64,000 bases of DNA from Platynereis dumerilii (lineage: Eukaryota; Annelida; Polychaeta; Phyllodocida; Nereididae): the NCBI GenBank assembly GCA_026936325.1, contig JAPTHN010000013.1:19370632-19434631 (forward strand). The letters are read 5' to 3'. The position numbers were made by a program, and so were the translations under genes. Below, one piece after another: positions 53,726 to 64,000 of this stretch (positions within the stretch are counted from its first letter, which is position 1; every line of letters starts with the position of its first letter). The notes beneath the pieces are model-generated. The model worked only from the letters and a program-made list of their open reading frames with translations. It was not told the DNA's origin and made no database searches.

Positions 53726-54418
53726 AGACAATGTTGAACGCTGGCTGCAACTTGCTTGCTTTTAACATCTACATAAGCTTGGAACAATTTGAGTTCTAGG
53801 AGCAAGATTTAAACCCCGATCTTGAGAACCCAATCATTGCAATATAGGCCTACCGAGTGAGACATAAATAACAAATAAACTACTCAGGTTGGTTAATGCA
53901 CTTTTGAGCTTTTTGAGAGCAACACTGCCATTCCTTTACAGATGATTTCATAATTGTAGACATTTGAGTTAGAAAATACATCATTTTTCTTGCAATTTTC
54001 ATTGGTCGAGAGAAGGTATGACACCACTCTCTTCTGAAAAGTGACATAGCATTTTACATGGGTGACCATGGTATTCTAAGCCATTGATCTCCTAACAGGG
54101 ACTGACTTTAGCAGTTTCAAGTGAGAGTTTCAGTTTGTGTTTCACACATTTTTAGTACACACATTCTGCAAGTCAAATAGGCTACTGTTTAGTCCAATAG
54201 TGCATTCAGACGATTGGGATCAGGTGACAGTGATCCATGTAATGACTGTTTATACAGCAAACAAACATTTATAATTGTGAATATAACATTTTCTCAGAGG
54301 AGGGGCTCAGCTCAGGCAGCAGGACAATGGGCTACCAATCGCGGGGTCCCTGATCTGATTCCCACTGTGATTTTCTTATGAATATTGGCCACATCACTTG
54401 GCCACCATCCTGTCCTGA
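53726..54418. other. Intergenic, nothing recognised
   Basis: A possible degraded tRNA-like stretch lies at 54300-54420 (CTCAGGCAGCAGGACAATGG), but no B-box was found. Confidence 0.35.
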
Positions 54419-54696
54419 GGGACTATTCAGAATTTATGATTCCGGGGAAGGGGGAGGGAGGTTGTGAGTTTTGTTGGAACTTTCTGTCAAAAATGTATAC
54501 CCCCCTTTGGTTTCATGCTTATATGTACCTTCATATATTCTAAGCAGATTTTTATTATGTCCCCTTTCTTTTGTTAAAATTCATACCCCCCTTAATCATG
54601 CTGCGAGTAATAAGTACCCCCCTTGAAACATATGTGAAAAATTGGTGCTCCGTCGGGCGAAACTCGCATTCCCCCAGTCATAAATTCTATTTAGCC
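54419..54696. mobile_element. Harbinger-like MITE relative of 20115
   Basis: Left end GGGACTATTCAGAATTTATG and inverted right end with CAGTCATAAATTCTATTTAG share the core AGAATTTATGA with 20115-20685. TSD not resolved. Confidence 0.5.
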
Positions 54697-55184
54697 TGCA
54701 AGGTAAATAGTTTCTGGACAAAAGGCAAAAATTAGTACTGCCCCCCTCCTCTTGAAGCATGTAGCACCCACTCAGGTAAAACTCCAATCTCCCCCTCAAC
54801 CCAGATTTAACATTAATTGAAACAATCAACTGTTGTACACATGAGTGTGAGATACAACAGTTAATGAAGAAATGAAAGTGTTCATGCGGATTGCAGTTTG
54901 ACATGTGTAAACAACTGCCACAATACCTAGTTGGCCTTCGCTGTATACTATTGATCAAAATTATGACATCCTTTTGCCAGCAATACATCACTTGCTTGAA
55001 GCAAGCTGAAAAAAGTGACGTGCAATAGGCAACTTGACCAATCACCTGGCAGGATTTTCTGATGTCAGACTAGAAATTTTGCAAAATATTTTGTTATTTC
55101 ATCAATGTCTACAAATATGAAATCATCTGTAAATGCTGCTGTATTAAAGGCAGTTTCTCATATTTCATTCAAATTTTCAGCATT

Positions 55185-55527
55185 AGGCACCTAATAATCA
55201 TTCAATATCCAGGATTGGGGGGCTTGGAGTTTTCCTTGACAGAAAATTATTTATTTCATGGGAGCAGCGGTGGCAGTTAGTTATTTCAAGCGTAAGAAGC
55301 TCGGTTGGTTTAGTGGTAGCATGCTGGATTGCTGGACTGCCAATCGCTGGTTCCAGGGTTTGAATCCAGTTCTTGCCTGGTCACCTGGGCCTATGTTGGA
55401 CAGCTGTTTCAATCATCCTTCGTCTCATTGCCGTGTCCTCCTCCTGTCCTAATTAGCCTACCAAGTGCATAAATACAGGACGTTTTCACAAAAGACCAAA
55501 TCACCCATCCATCCATCCAACGCCCCC
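55185..55527. mobile_element. MITE upstream of receptor copy 2, interrupted by a SINE
   Basis: Orthologous to 40543-40838: TTTTCCTTGAC(A/G)GAAAATTATT and TTATTTCATGGGAGCAG are shared. The family-A SINE at 55297-55519 replaces most of the interior. Confidence 0.65.
55297..55519 (+). mobile_element. tRNA-derived SINE family A, full length
   Basis: A-box GGTTTAGTGGTAGCATGC, B-box-like GGGTTTGAATCCAG, the family body and a CATCCATCCATCC tail. Absent from the orthologous MITE at 40543-40838, so it arrived after the duplication. Confidence 0.8.
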
Positions 55528-56228
55528 TTATGCAGAAAAGGCCGTAGAATTATCTCAAGACGGCATTGATTTTCTTAATCTGTCATCATATTATTAATTA
55601 TTTTTGCCATCCATAATGTTATTCATGTTTAACATGATTAATGCCATTCATAATACAGTAGCAGATCCAGGGGGGGGAGGTTTAGGGGGACATTTTCATG
55701 ATCCGCCCCTCTAATGTCGTAATATGACAGAATTAGCTTTGAACGCCATGGCATGTAATAATCAATTTTTTGAAAGATAATCGCATCAAATATTTTTGTC
55801 ATTCGTGTTTCATAAAATAGCATTCAATGTGAACAACATGAACTGTAAATTTCGTCACAAAAGATGTTATTTCTATTGTGTTGATTTCATTATGCATAGA
55901 TCTCATTAAAAAAAAAAACATCAGTCTTTCATGTCAAAACGTGATTTCACATCAATGTAATACACCCAAAAGGCAACAGCTAATCAAATACATCTATTTC
56001 ATATGATACTCTGGTATTATGAAGATATTTAATATGGTAACTTGACAGTCTTTGAAGCTAATTAATCTTTTTGAGACTATATGAATTCATTTAATCTTTA
56101 GAAGGCAAAAATTAATGTCTGATGAATGTCTCAATTAAAATAGCTGTAATTTAATGCACTTGACAAAGGCTCAATAATTAAATTCTGTTGCCCGTAATTA
56201 CACCAAATTTCATTGTCGCATGTCCATT

Positions 56229-56235
56229 TATAAAT
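56229..56235 (+). promoter_or_regulatory. TATA box of receptor copy 2
   Basis: TATAAAT, 47 bp before the ATG, inside a block conserved with copy 1 (TGTCCATTTATAAATCAAA). Confidence 0.55.
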
Positions 56236-56281
56236 CAAACACAGTACATCTTATCATCCTTCTGAGATAAATTCAGAAAAC

Positions 56282-57328
56282 ATGAAGAGAAGTATCTTTC
56301 TTATTCATCTGTTGGTCTGGAATAATTTTTCAGTGATGTTTATAAATTCTGCGCTAAATAATGAAACTACGTTTATTTCTACTGAGTTATCTTCAATTAC
56401 TCATGGACGACAAGTTACTGAAAATGTTTCAAGCGTTTTTACCAATGATGACAAATTCAATGATTTTACTAAAACTCCTTTGATTTCCCATAACGATAAA
56501 CAAAAGCTTATTACGGGAGGTATCAATGGATATATACAAAAATTAGGAGGAGATGACTTCACTTCCCTGTCTGGTAATTTACTCGAAAACGATTCAACAA
56601 AATCCATAGCGATCCGCGATACACTTACTCACAGTAATAAAAAGTTATCAGCGAATTCTATGTTGTCAGATCAAGAGCCGCTCGGTGAGTCTGAAGTTTT
56701 TACAACAATCCCAACAGCTTATTTGAGCACTGAGGTATCAAAAGAATCCATTGCTGTCACTGTATCAGATCTTCTAACTTCTGAGAAGACGATGATCATG
56801 ATGGAAAATATCTCGGAAAAATTAATATCACATTCGATTAATACGATGGAATACAAGCCGGATTATGTTGATCTTAAAACTACAGCTACTTTGAATCTAA
56901 ATGGAACTGATGATTTCACACCTGTCAATGATCACAAAATGCTAGACTATCTTCAAACTACCGAAGACGACCCTACACATTCTGATGATTTCGTGCCTAC
57001 AACTGTTGGTGGTCAGCAAAGAGGGGAGGGATTATCATTATGGGATCTTTCTGCAAATGCGGATAAAAGTAACTACTGCCTCAACATCAATGCTCCTCCA
57101 GCTTTTATTGCAAGAAACCAAGATAAACTTCAATCGATGCACGAATGTATCGAAAAGAACAGCATTTTTAAGGCGATGCGAAAGTGTTTAGGAAAAGATG
57201 AGGGTCTTGAAAGTTTTGCACGAAATTATCTACGAGTGTTTCCCAGGGAGAAATGCGACACAGCGACCGGCGCCGTATTCTTGCAAAACATCTGTATTCG
57301 TCGTGAACGCAAGGAAGAGAAGGCCGGC
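56282..57328 (+). CDS. Receptor copy 2, exon 1: signal peptide and ectodomain
   Basis: 349 codons from ATG at 56282 to GGC before GTGTGT. It is strongly similar to exon 1 of copy 1 over its whole length, starting MKRSIFLIHLLVWNNFSVMF. It lacks about 66 residues present in copy 1 (between SEEFT and IPMAYLST there). The Cys region YCL, HECIEKN, RKCLGKD, EKC, NICIRRE is intact. The donor GTGTGT is weaker than GTATGT of copy 1; without splicing the frame would end 7 codons later at 57349. The open frame suggests it is still under constraint or recently duplicated. Confidence 0.8.
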
Positions 57329-58069
57329 GTGTGTATTTTTTGCTCATAGCCAGACATAATATATCTTTAGCTTCTCGGATCTTCTTGAGGCACTTTTTCT
57401 TGGCTCGTTCAGTAGGATGATAAAAAAGATCTGTGATCTCAATTTTGCATCACGTCAATTTGACTATTTGGCTCAGCCCAGTCAGCTCAGTCAGTAGACA
57501 ACTCACCTCACAAGCGAGGGACCCGGGTTCAATCCCCAGGCTGGCCATTATGTCATTCCACGGCATTGTCGTTCGCATCAGACATTAATTGGAGGTGCCG
57601 TGGGCCCAGCTGTAAATAAGTCTCTGGTTACACATGTTAAGTAACGTCTCCTTCACCTTTACCTAATTTTTTTTTCCATAAGCAAAAATTCTTTTGGGTC
57701 TGTCAATCCGAGAAGCTGCACATTAATTATGTCTGGCCTTTCTGATTTTTTCATCGATTGATTTAGGGGAAATTTGATAGAATTTGACCTGCTTTTATAC
57801 ATAAAATTATATAGTGGGAAAATATGTGTTTGACACCCTTGCGAAAGTGTTTGCGGAAGAGCACTGTCTTGGAACATTTGTTTCAATGTGACAGATGAAA
57901 CACAATGTCATGAAATCATTGATGTCCCACAGTAAGAAGTCATCGCTCATCCTTTTGAAATTAAAACAGCAAAAACAGATCATCAATTTTGCAACATAAA
58001 TTGGCATATTAGGCTGAAATCTGATTATTGGCAGTTAATCAATTAATCATGTATACTGATAATTTTCAG
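57329..58069. other. Receptor copy 2, intron 1
   Basis: Aligns with copy 1 intron 1 apart from a SINE at 57478-57665. Confidence 0.6.
57478..57665 (+). mobile_element. tRNA-derived SINE (third tRNA head type)
   Basis: TAGCTCAGTCAGTAGA-like A-box (AGCTCAGTCAGTAGACAAC) and B-box GGGTTCAATCCCC are spaced as in a tRNA gene; the body ends near ACGTCTCCTTCACCTTTA. Not present in copy 1. Confidence 0.75.
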
Positions 58070-58298
58070 GCTTTACTAACAATGTGCTCAGTGTTATCAT
58101 CGAAAGAAAGACTTTTTGACAAATCAACTTCCCGAGAAGTCCTGTTGGACTTCGCGCGACAACACTGTAAACACATCATGCTGAATGAACGCAAATTTAC
58201 ATACGATATCTATGTTGGAGATGAATGTCATGTGAGTCACTTTAAAGTTGATGGAAAAACCCTAGAAACTGCAGACGTCCTTTCATGGAGTGTTTATG
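58070..58298 (+). CDS. Receptor copy 2, exon 2
   Basis: 229 bp, acceptor AATTTTCAG, donor ATGGTAAGT, same phases and length as copy 1 exon 2. Encodes LTMCSVLSSKER, LLDFARQHC, KFTYDIYVGDECHVSHF. All cysteines are kept. No TM exon like 45045-45208 follows before 64000, so within the window this gene is an ectodomain only. Confidence 0.85.
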
Positions 58299-58305
58299 GT
58301 AAGTA

Positions 58306-58749
58306 CAATAATCATAGAAACAACAGACACATGCACAGTCTGCGCTCCTGAATAATTTTCAAGATTTAAAAAATTCAACAAGAAAACCGAAAGCGCATTC
58401 TTCAAGAGCAGGGTTAGGGGTATATTTTAAGACAAAAACCAAAAAATTCCGTTAGGAAAATTTTGAGTTATATTCATTTAAAATATTTTGTTCATTACAC
58501 TCATATTTTCATGCTGAAATTTGGGCAAAGAAAGCTGTTTAAGACATTTCGGATGTTTAGGAATACAAATGCTGATGGTAAGACATTATTCTTTAATTTA
58601 CATTACCATTGAATCTGTGTTAGATATATTAAGACCAAAAATATTGTGCAGGGTGTGATAAATACATGTGACTGCATGTCATAAGAATTAACACACCTGC
58701 AAGTAAGTTTGCAGCTTTTAAATATTGCCTCTGCTAATTCCTTTGAACA
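58306..58749. other. Spacer before the large TIR element
   Basis: AT-rich, no exon. Only one minisatellite-like unit (ATCATAGAAACAACAGACAC near 58312) follows the donor here. Confidence 0.45.
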
Positions 58750-60099
58750 CAGTGGCATCGCATTTGACCATTTGGCAAACCGGTCAAGTGCCCCTTGCTT
58801 TTCATTTTTTCTTTTTAATTTTTACCTTTCACCAGAGTATTGGACATAGTGATATGACTAACAGTGATTTAAATAAATCAGTCCAAAGAAAGTAAATAAA
58901 GAGTTAAAGAACTATGAATCAGTGAACAGTATACATGAGCAGACATCATAGGGATCAGGGGCATGCCCAGAAAATGCTACTTTTTGAAAGATAAGCGTGC
59001 CATGATCATCCCATGTCTCAATCAATGACGTACGCAATATCAGTGATTTTATTTTAGCCATTGCAGTGGGACACTTTTAACCTAGACATCACTATTTAGT
59101 GCAGACAAATTTGTGTTCAAATGTCCTGATGAAGAAATCCAGAATACAGTTGAATCGTATTTTGAACCATTTGGAAAACTGGTCAATTACCATATGATTA
59201 TTGACTGTGAGCAAATCACATTGGGGAAAAAATACATACTACTAAAAATTGTGAAAAAGTGTGAGTTTGGCCATTTCAGACCATGAACATGCTAGAAAAT
59301 ACCGATCTTAAAATAATCTCAAGGCAATCTTAAAACAAAATCAATATTACTGTACAATCAAGACCTTATATGCCAATGTGATGTAGTAATTTTGATTTAT
59401 TCAAATCGCTAGAAACTAAGAAAGATCAAGTCTCATTTCCTTCACTGACTATAAACTAATTAGTTTCCAGCAAGGACAAAAATTTCACTATCTGATCAAG
59501 AACATTGAAAATGGCACTTATCTCACAATAATTTGTTTAAGTACTAAGAAAAGCCAATAAAACACCAACACAACTGCAACAGTTAAATGTTCCGCTGTAG
59601 AACAAGAGTACTCATTTTTATGTTCAGACTATTTCTTCACCTGTCCGATACATAAATCTGACCTGGGCATTGAGAACTCATCCACAGTGATTGAAATAAA
59701 TCACTTCAAAGAGAGTAAATGAAACTTCTATGTTTCTGACAGACAGAAAAGTTGGTTTAAGAATAAGCTGCAGACTGACAGTGTAGGTGCCAGACAGTTT
59801 TCACAGATTAAGTGCCTGTGTGTCCCATTGGAGTAAAAATGAAAAACAGCATGCATTTTACCATTTTACGTTGTGGTCAATTGCAAATCTAATTTTTTAA
59901 ATGCTAAATTTAGTACCTGTCATGCAAAGCTCCCATCATATGCACATTCATAAATTTTATACAGTCTGTTGTTCAAAGTTTGATTGAAAACCGAAACTTA
60001 CACAGCAAAAAAATTTTTAGAAGTGAGTGATGACTGGACTTTCAATTTTGTGAGGTCATCTCAAATGAAGCCCCCCCCCCAACCATTACCAAATACTTC

Positions 60100-61190
60100 T
60101 GTTATTTGTCATACATAAGGAAACATAATTCTAAAAATCATAACAGCACAATACAATTATCATACTATCATCCTGTCCTATTTGTCTACTAAGTATATAA
60201 AACAAACAATGCTGGACATAAATCATGTAGTATGCCCCAACCATTGCCAAATGCTTCAGTTATCTGTCATATGGTTGAACTGAATAGGATACTGTGCATT
60301 AAAATATATATACATATATGGCTCAAGGTGATATTGCAGGTTAATCAGCATTTGTTGATAATTTTGGTTTTGCTAGTTTTTTCCTTTAACTATTTTGATA
60401 TCATATAGATTACCAAATTGATTTGAATTTACCTGAGTCAATATTCAGAATGTTATATAAATTGAATTACAATATTACATACCTTATAATGAATGAAAAT
60501 TCCATTGAAACAGCCCTTGGTATCATTTCCACTATAATTTGTGAACTCGAAAGAGCGTAACAAGAATATTATGTTTACTTATTTCAAAGAAAAACAGCTA
60601 GCAACAAGCTGTTAATATGAGTGTAAGTTAGACAATACCTATGTTTTTGACAATATGCTGTCTAATCCTTTATTGGCAAGTTTTAAATAAGCATTATATC
60701 ATACTTGTGACCAACAACTAAAGAAAACTGAGAAAACATAATGATATCCAGTAAAATCTTATTTGGACCAGGAAAGTAAGGTCCCATTATTGCATCTTCA
60801 GTGAATGGGTAAAAAATAATCATGATGGAACTAACTCAGCAGTAAAACCTTATTGATAACAATGAATAGCAGGTAAGAATTTCTCATTCTTTCTAAACCG
60901 TGTGAAAAAAAACAGTTATGACAATACGGTAAAATATCAAAATCAAACCATATTTAGCTCTAATTTGCATGGCAGTGGTCAACCATGATTAATTAGACAA
61001 TGTTGCAGAAGAAATAATGTAACATCACAATGAAAATTTATGTGCTCAGCTGCTACTATGGATGCTACGTGATTTATGTCCTGCATTGTTTGTTTTTTAC
61101 ACTCTTTAGACAAATAGGACAGGATGATAGTATGATAATTACATTGTGCTGTTATGACTTTAAGAATTACATTTTCTTATGTAGGCCTAG
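60100..61190. repeat. Internal ~90 bp inverted repeats bounding the core of copy (b)
   Basis: CATACTATCATCCTGTCCTA at about 60164-60183 is repeated inverted at about 61120, with similarity over roughly 90 bp on each side (GTCATAACAGCACAAT-type block). The ~900 bp between them corresponds, in reverse orientation, to core blocks of copy (a). Confidence 0.6.
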
Positions 61191-61337
61191 GGTAACGTGG
61201 GGTAATTCAGGCTCCAGGGCAAATCCGGCCCCTTGAGGATAAAATGTTTTCTCATGACCCTAGTAACAGAGATTATGCTGCAAAATAATTATGATTCGAC
61301 AGGAGAATCATATTATTTTCTTTCATTTTATTATTAT

Positions 61338-61368
61338 TAAACTTCACCTATTGCGTAGGTGAAGTTTT
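61338..61368. repeat. Short hairpin AACTTCACCTATTGCGTAGG
   Basis: AACTTCACCTA and TAGGTGAAGTT form an 11 bp stem with a 5-base TTGCG loop. A second, partial TTTACC/CACCTA piece follows near 61400-61420. Confidence 0.45.
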
Positions 61369-62614
61369 TTGTTTTCGTAAATATTTTCTATTATACTGCA
61401 CCTACACATAGGTAAAGTTTCTTGTTTTCGGTATTATTATTTATTTATTATTATCCTTTTCTGAAAAATGTCTTCTGAAAATGTTATGCGTAGTCTACAA
61501 TGACCTTATTACAAATTCTGAATATTTGTTATATTCTGCACCTAATATTTCAGACCAATATTTGTTAGTAATAACTCTCTATAAATTACTGTTTCATATG
61601 TAATCTACGTAATTACCCTCATTATGTAAAATCGGGATATTCCTAAAATTATAGACATTTCAACCTACCCCAAGCTTACCTCTTCAATTGACAATTAAGT
61701 GCATGGACATACTGGAGACAGCCATGCCAAAAAGAAGCCAATAACACACTCTACACACCAATAATGTTATGATTGATTTCATGGCATTTGATTGGCTCAG
61801 CAATTTTTGATTCAGAATATATTTAAACATAGGTAGTCTCATATTGCCACACTTACGCTTTTCTTGATTCTTAATAGAATATTATGTTTCTTGCCTTGGA
61901 GATGTGTGTGATTCTTGATGTACTTTCTTTAATTTCTTTGGAGTGATTCACTTAAATCATTTTAGCAAGTTCAGTTTCCAAAAATTGTCATTTGGTGCGG
62001 GAATAGATTGTGCAACAACAAATGCAATTTACGCCATTGTTGAAAGCCCATAGGTTGGATAGTGATTTATTTCAATCAAATTGACCATGTCACCTTAGTT
62101 TACATATAACTCCAAAAGTGGGAAGTGACTGTAGTTCTGATAAATTATTAGAATGTTAACTTTGTTTTACGATGCAACTTGAGATGATTTGAAGAATCAT
62201 ATTCCCATCTGTATTTAAATGTAGGTAGACTGATATCACCATGCTTTTCAAAATTCTTAAAAGCATGTTATTTTTTCTGCCTAGGAGTCATATGCTTCAA
62301 ATTCTTAGTATTATGACACACGGTAAGTTTTCCAATCTGTTGCTTTCAAATCCAATGCTTTGAGAGAGAAACTTCATTGTCTATTTTGCATGAAAAGGAT
62401 TGATTTAAATAAATCAAAATTATCAAGTGATGAGATGATGGCATATCCAGTAGCAATGAGAAATAATTGATAACTGACTTGCTGAAGTTCTTCACCATAC
62501 AGCAGCATTGCTTGTAAAATTGTAAATAGACTTAGAAAAATGAATAAAACTAAGAAAAATGAAAAACAAGGAGCAACTGACCTTTTGCCGTTATGGTCAA
62601 ATGCGATGCCACTG

Positions 62615-63740
62615 TGTTTTTGAATCATTTATTGTATTTAGGCCAGTTTTAGCAAAATTAAATGTACATTACATGATATATGAATATTTCATTCATTTTC
62701 TCAATTCAGAATTGTGTTATTTATTATCATATATGTCTGTAAGATTTTACTTAACAATATCTTCAAATTCCACAAGATGCAGAAGTTAAAAGAACATTAC
62801 AATATCTTCAAATTCCACCAGATGCAGAAATTAAAAGAACATTACCTTAGCATAATAATCAGCTTATAGCCTCTACAAGATATCATTTAAAGTGATTATT
62901 TGACCCATCATAGATCAATTGTCTGATTTTGCTGTTGTTTTCATATGAGTGACTCTCTTTCAATGTCATACTGTGTTTCATTATGAATTTTCAAGCTATT
63001 TAGCATCTCACGTTCATATTATGATGGCTTGGTTTAGTAAGTTAGTCCATTAAATGAGTTTTTTTGTCCTGAAATTATTGCAAAAAAATATGCCGTCAGT
63101 AATATACATTAACTAATTTTCTGGATCACCAAAAGCCACACTGCCACAGTTGGGGTTTATTTCTTAACATTTATCCAATATTTATATGATATATTCGGGC
63201 AATTTATATGAATCACATTCAGTCTTAGTAAGAATAATCCACAAATTTATGTCGTTTGAAATGTCATATTTTGATGAAAAACATTGCAAAAATTCAAAAG
63301 AAATGCTAAATTAAATTCAAAAACAAGCAAAAAGCAGGTGAAATATTCACTACAAATGAACGAATAAATTTACTGGGGCTGCAAATTAATTTCTTTGATT
63401 AATATGCATCTGCATGTGTTTATCACACTCTGCAAGCTGTTTTTTACCAATACATATCTAACACATATACAACTATCATGTAAATTACAAAATGATGTCT
63501 TACCATGAACACTAGTCTCTCTAAACATGATAAATGACTTAAACAACTTTCTATGCCCCAGTATCAGCAAGAAAATATGAATGTAATAAACAAAAAATGT
63601 AAAATGACGATAACTCAAAATTTTCCCCACGGAACTTTTCAGTTATTGTCTTTAAGTGTTCTCCTGACCCAGCTCTATAAGCGTGCACTTTTGGTTTCCT
63701 TGTTGAATTTTTTTAATCTTGAAATTTATTCAGTAGTGCT
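62615..63740. other. Intergenic, short tandem duplication only
   Basis: A unit of about 49 bp (ACAATATCTTCAAATTCCAC through AGAACATT) is present twice at 62753-62845. Otherwise AT-rich and featureless. Confidence 0.5.
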
Positions 63741-63744
63741 GTGC

Positions 63745-64000
63745 ATGGATTGTTCATGGTCAGTACAATATCATAGAAACAACAGACATCCTTACATGGA
63801 TTGTTTATTGTTAGTACAATATCATAGAAACAACAGACATCCTTACATGGATTTGTTATTGTTAGTTTAATATCATAGAAACAACAGACATCCTTACATG
63901 GATTGTTTATTGTTAGCACAATATCATAGAAACAACAGACACCCTTACATGGATTTGTTATTGTTAGTACAATATCATAGAAACAACGGACATCCTTACA
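63745..64000 (+). repeat. 51 bp minisatellite, runs off the right edge
   Basis: At least five units of ACAGACATCCTTACATGGAT then TGTTTATTGTTAGTACAATA. They are homologous to the exon 2 junction array at 43998-44345, but most units have GTTAGT instead of GTAAGT, so the splice donor is lost. Confidence 0.9.

Larger units (their letters stand above)
55185..58305 (+). repeat. Segmental duplication, unit 2
   Basis: Direct copy of 40543-44035. Recognisable similarity stops a little after the exon 2 donor, and the transposon at 58750 follows. Confidence 0.85.
58750..62614. mobile_element. Large TIR element copy (b)
   Basis: 3865 bp with ends CAGTGGCATCGCATTTGACC and its reverse complement; the symmetry extends outward to AACACAGTGG. 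It matches 7837-15446 at both ends. No transposase or other domain was found. CAGTGG ends recall hAT, but no 8 bp duplication was found, so the superfamily is open. Confidence 0.65.

Overview
This is an AT-rich, intron-rich and transposon-rich stretch of animal nuclear DNA. The exons are small and bounded by GT/AG, genes are separated by kilobases of repeats, and tRNA-derived SINEs, CR1-like LINEs and many TIR elements are present. Two secreted GON-domain proteins, a lineage-specific-looking receptor family and this repeat mix fit a marine invertebrate, probably an echinoderm or other ambulacrarian. The species cannot be fixed from the sequence.

Layout. 1-18.5 kb holds no convincing host gene. 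It has a broken Gag-like retroelement fossil (1-1440), a TA-flanked TIR element (1563-3443), a fold-back hairpin element, a ~105 bp satellite array (5590-7010), and a nest of elements at 7837-15446. Inside that nest lies a 5311 bp element with 43 bp TIRs, CACTGTG ends and an exact 5 bp target duplication (9132-14442). 18.5-29.85 kb is a plus-strand gene (GON1) with seven inferred exons: signal peptide, GON domain (known from ADAMTS9/20) and an unrecognised Cys-rich C-terminal domain. 30.0-39.4 kb is its minus-strand paralogue (GON2). It converges on GON1 with stop codons only 165 bp apart and the same internal exon phases. 41.58-51.98 kb is a six-exon plus-strand gene for a rhodopsin-like seven-transmembrane receptor (769 codons in frame) with a ~490-residue extracellular N-terminus. 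Its third intron holds an antisense CR1-like LINE with two long open ORFs. 55.2-58.3 kb is a tandem duplicate of the promoter and the two ectodomain exons of that receptor; no transmembrane exon follows inside the window. 58.75-62.6 kb is a second copy of the outer TIR element seen at 7.8-15.4 kb. The window ends in a 51 bp minisatellite related to the receptor's exon-2 splice junction.

Together the host genes look like an extracellular recognition or signalling cluster: two secreted glycoproteins beside a cell-surface receptor family with an unusual ectodomain. A functional link between them is inference from proximity only. All exon boundaries were read by eye from splice sites, phase consistency and paralogue comparison; no transcript evidence was available.
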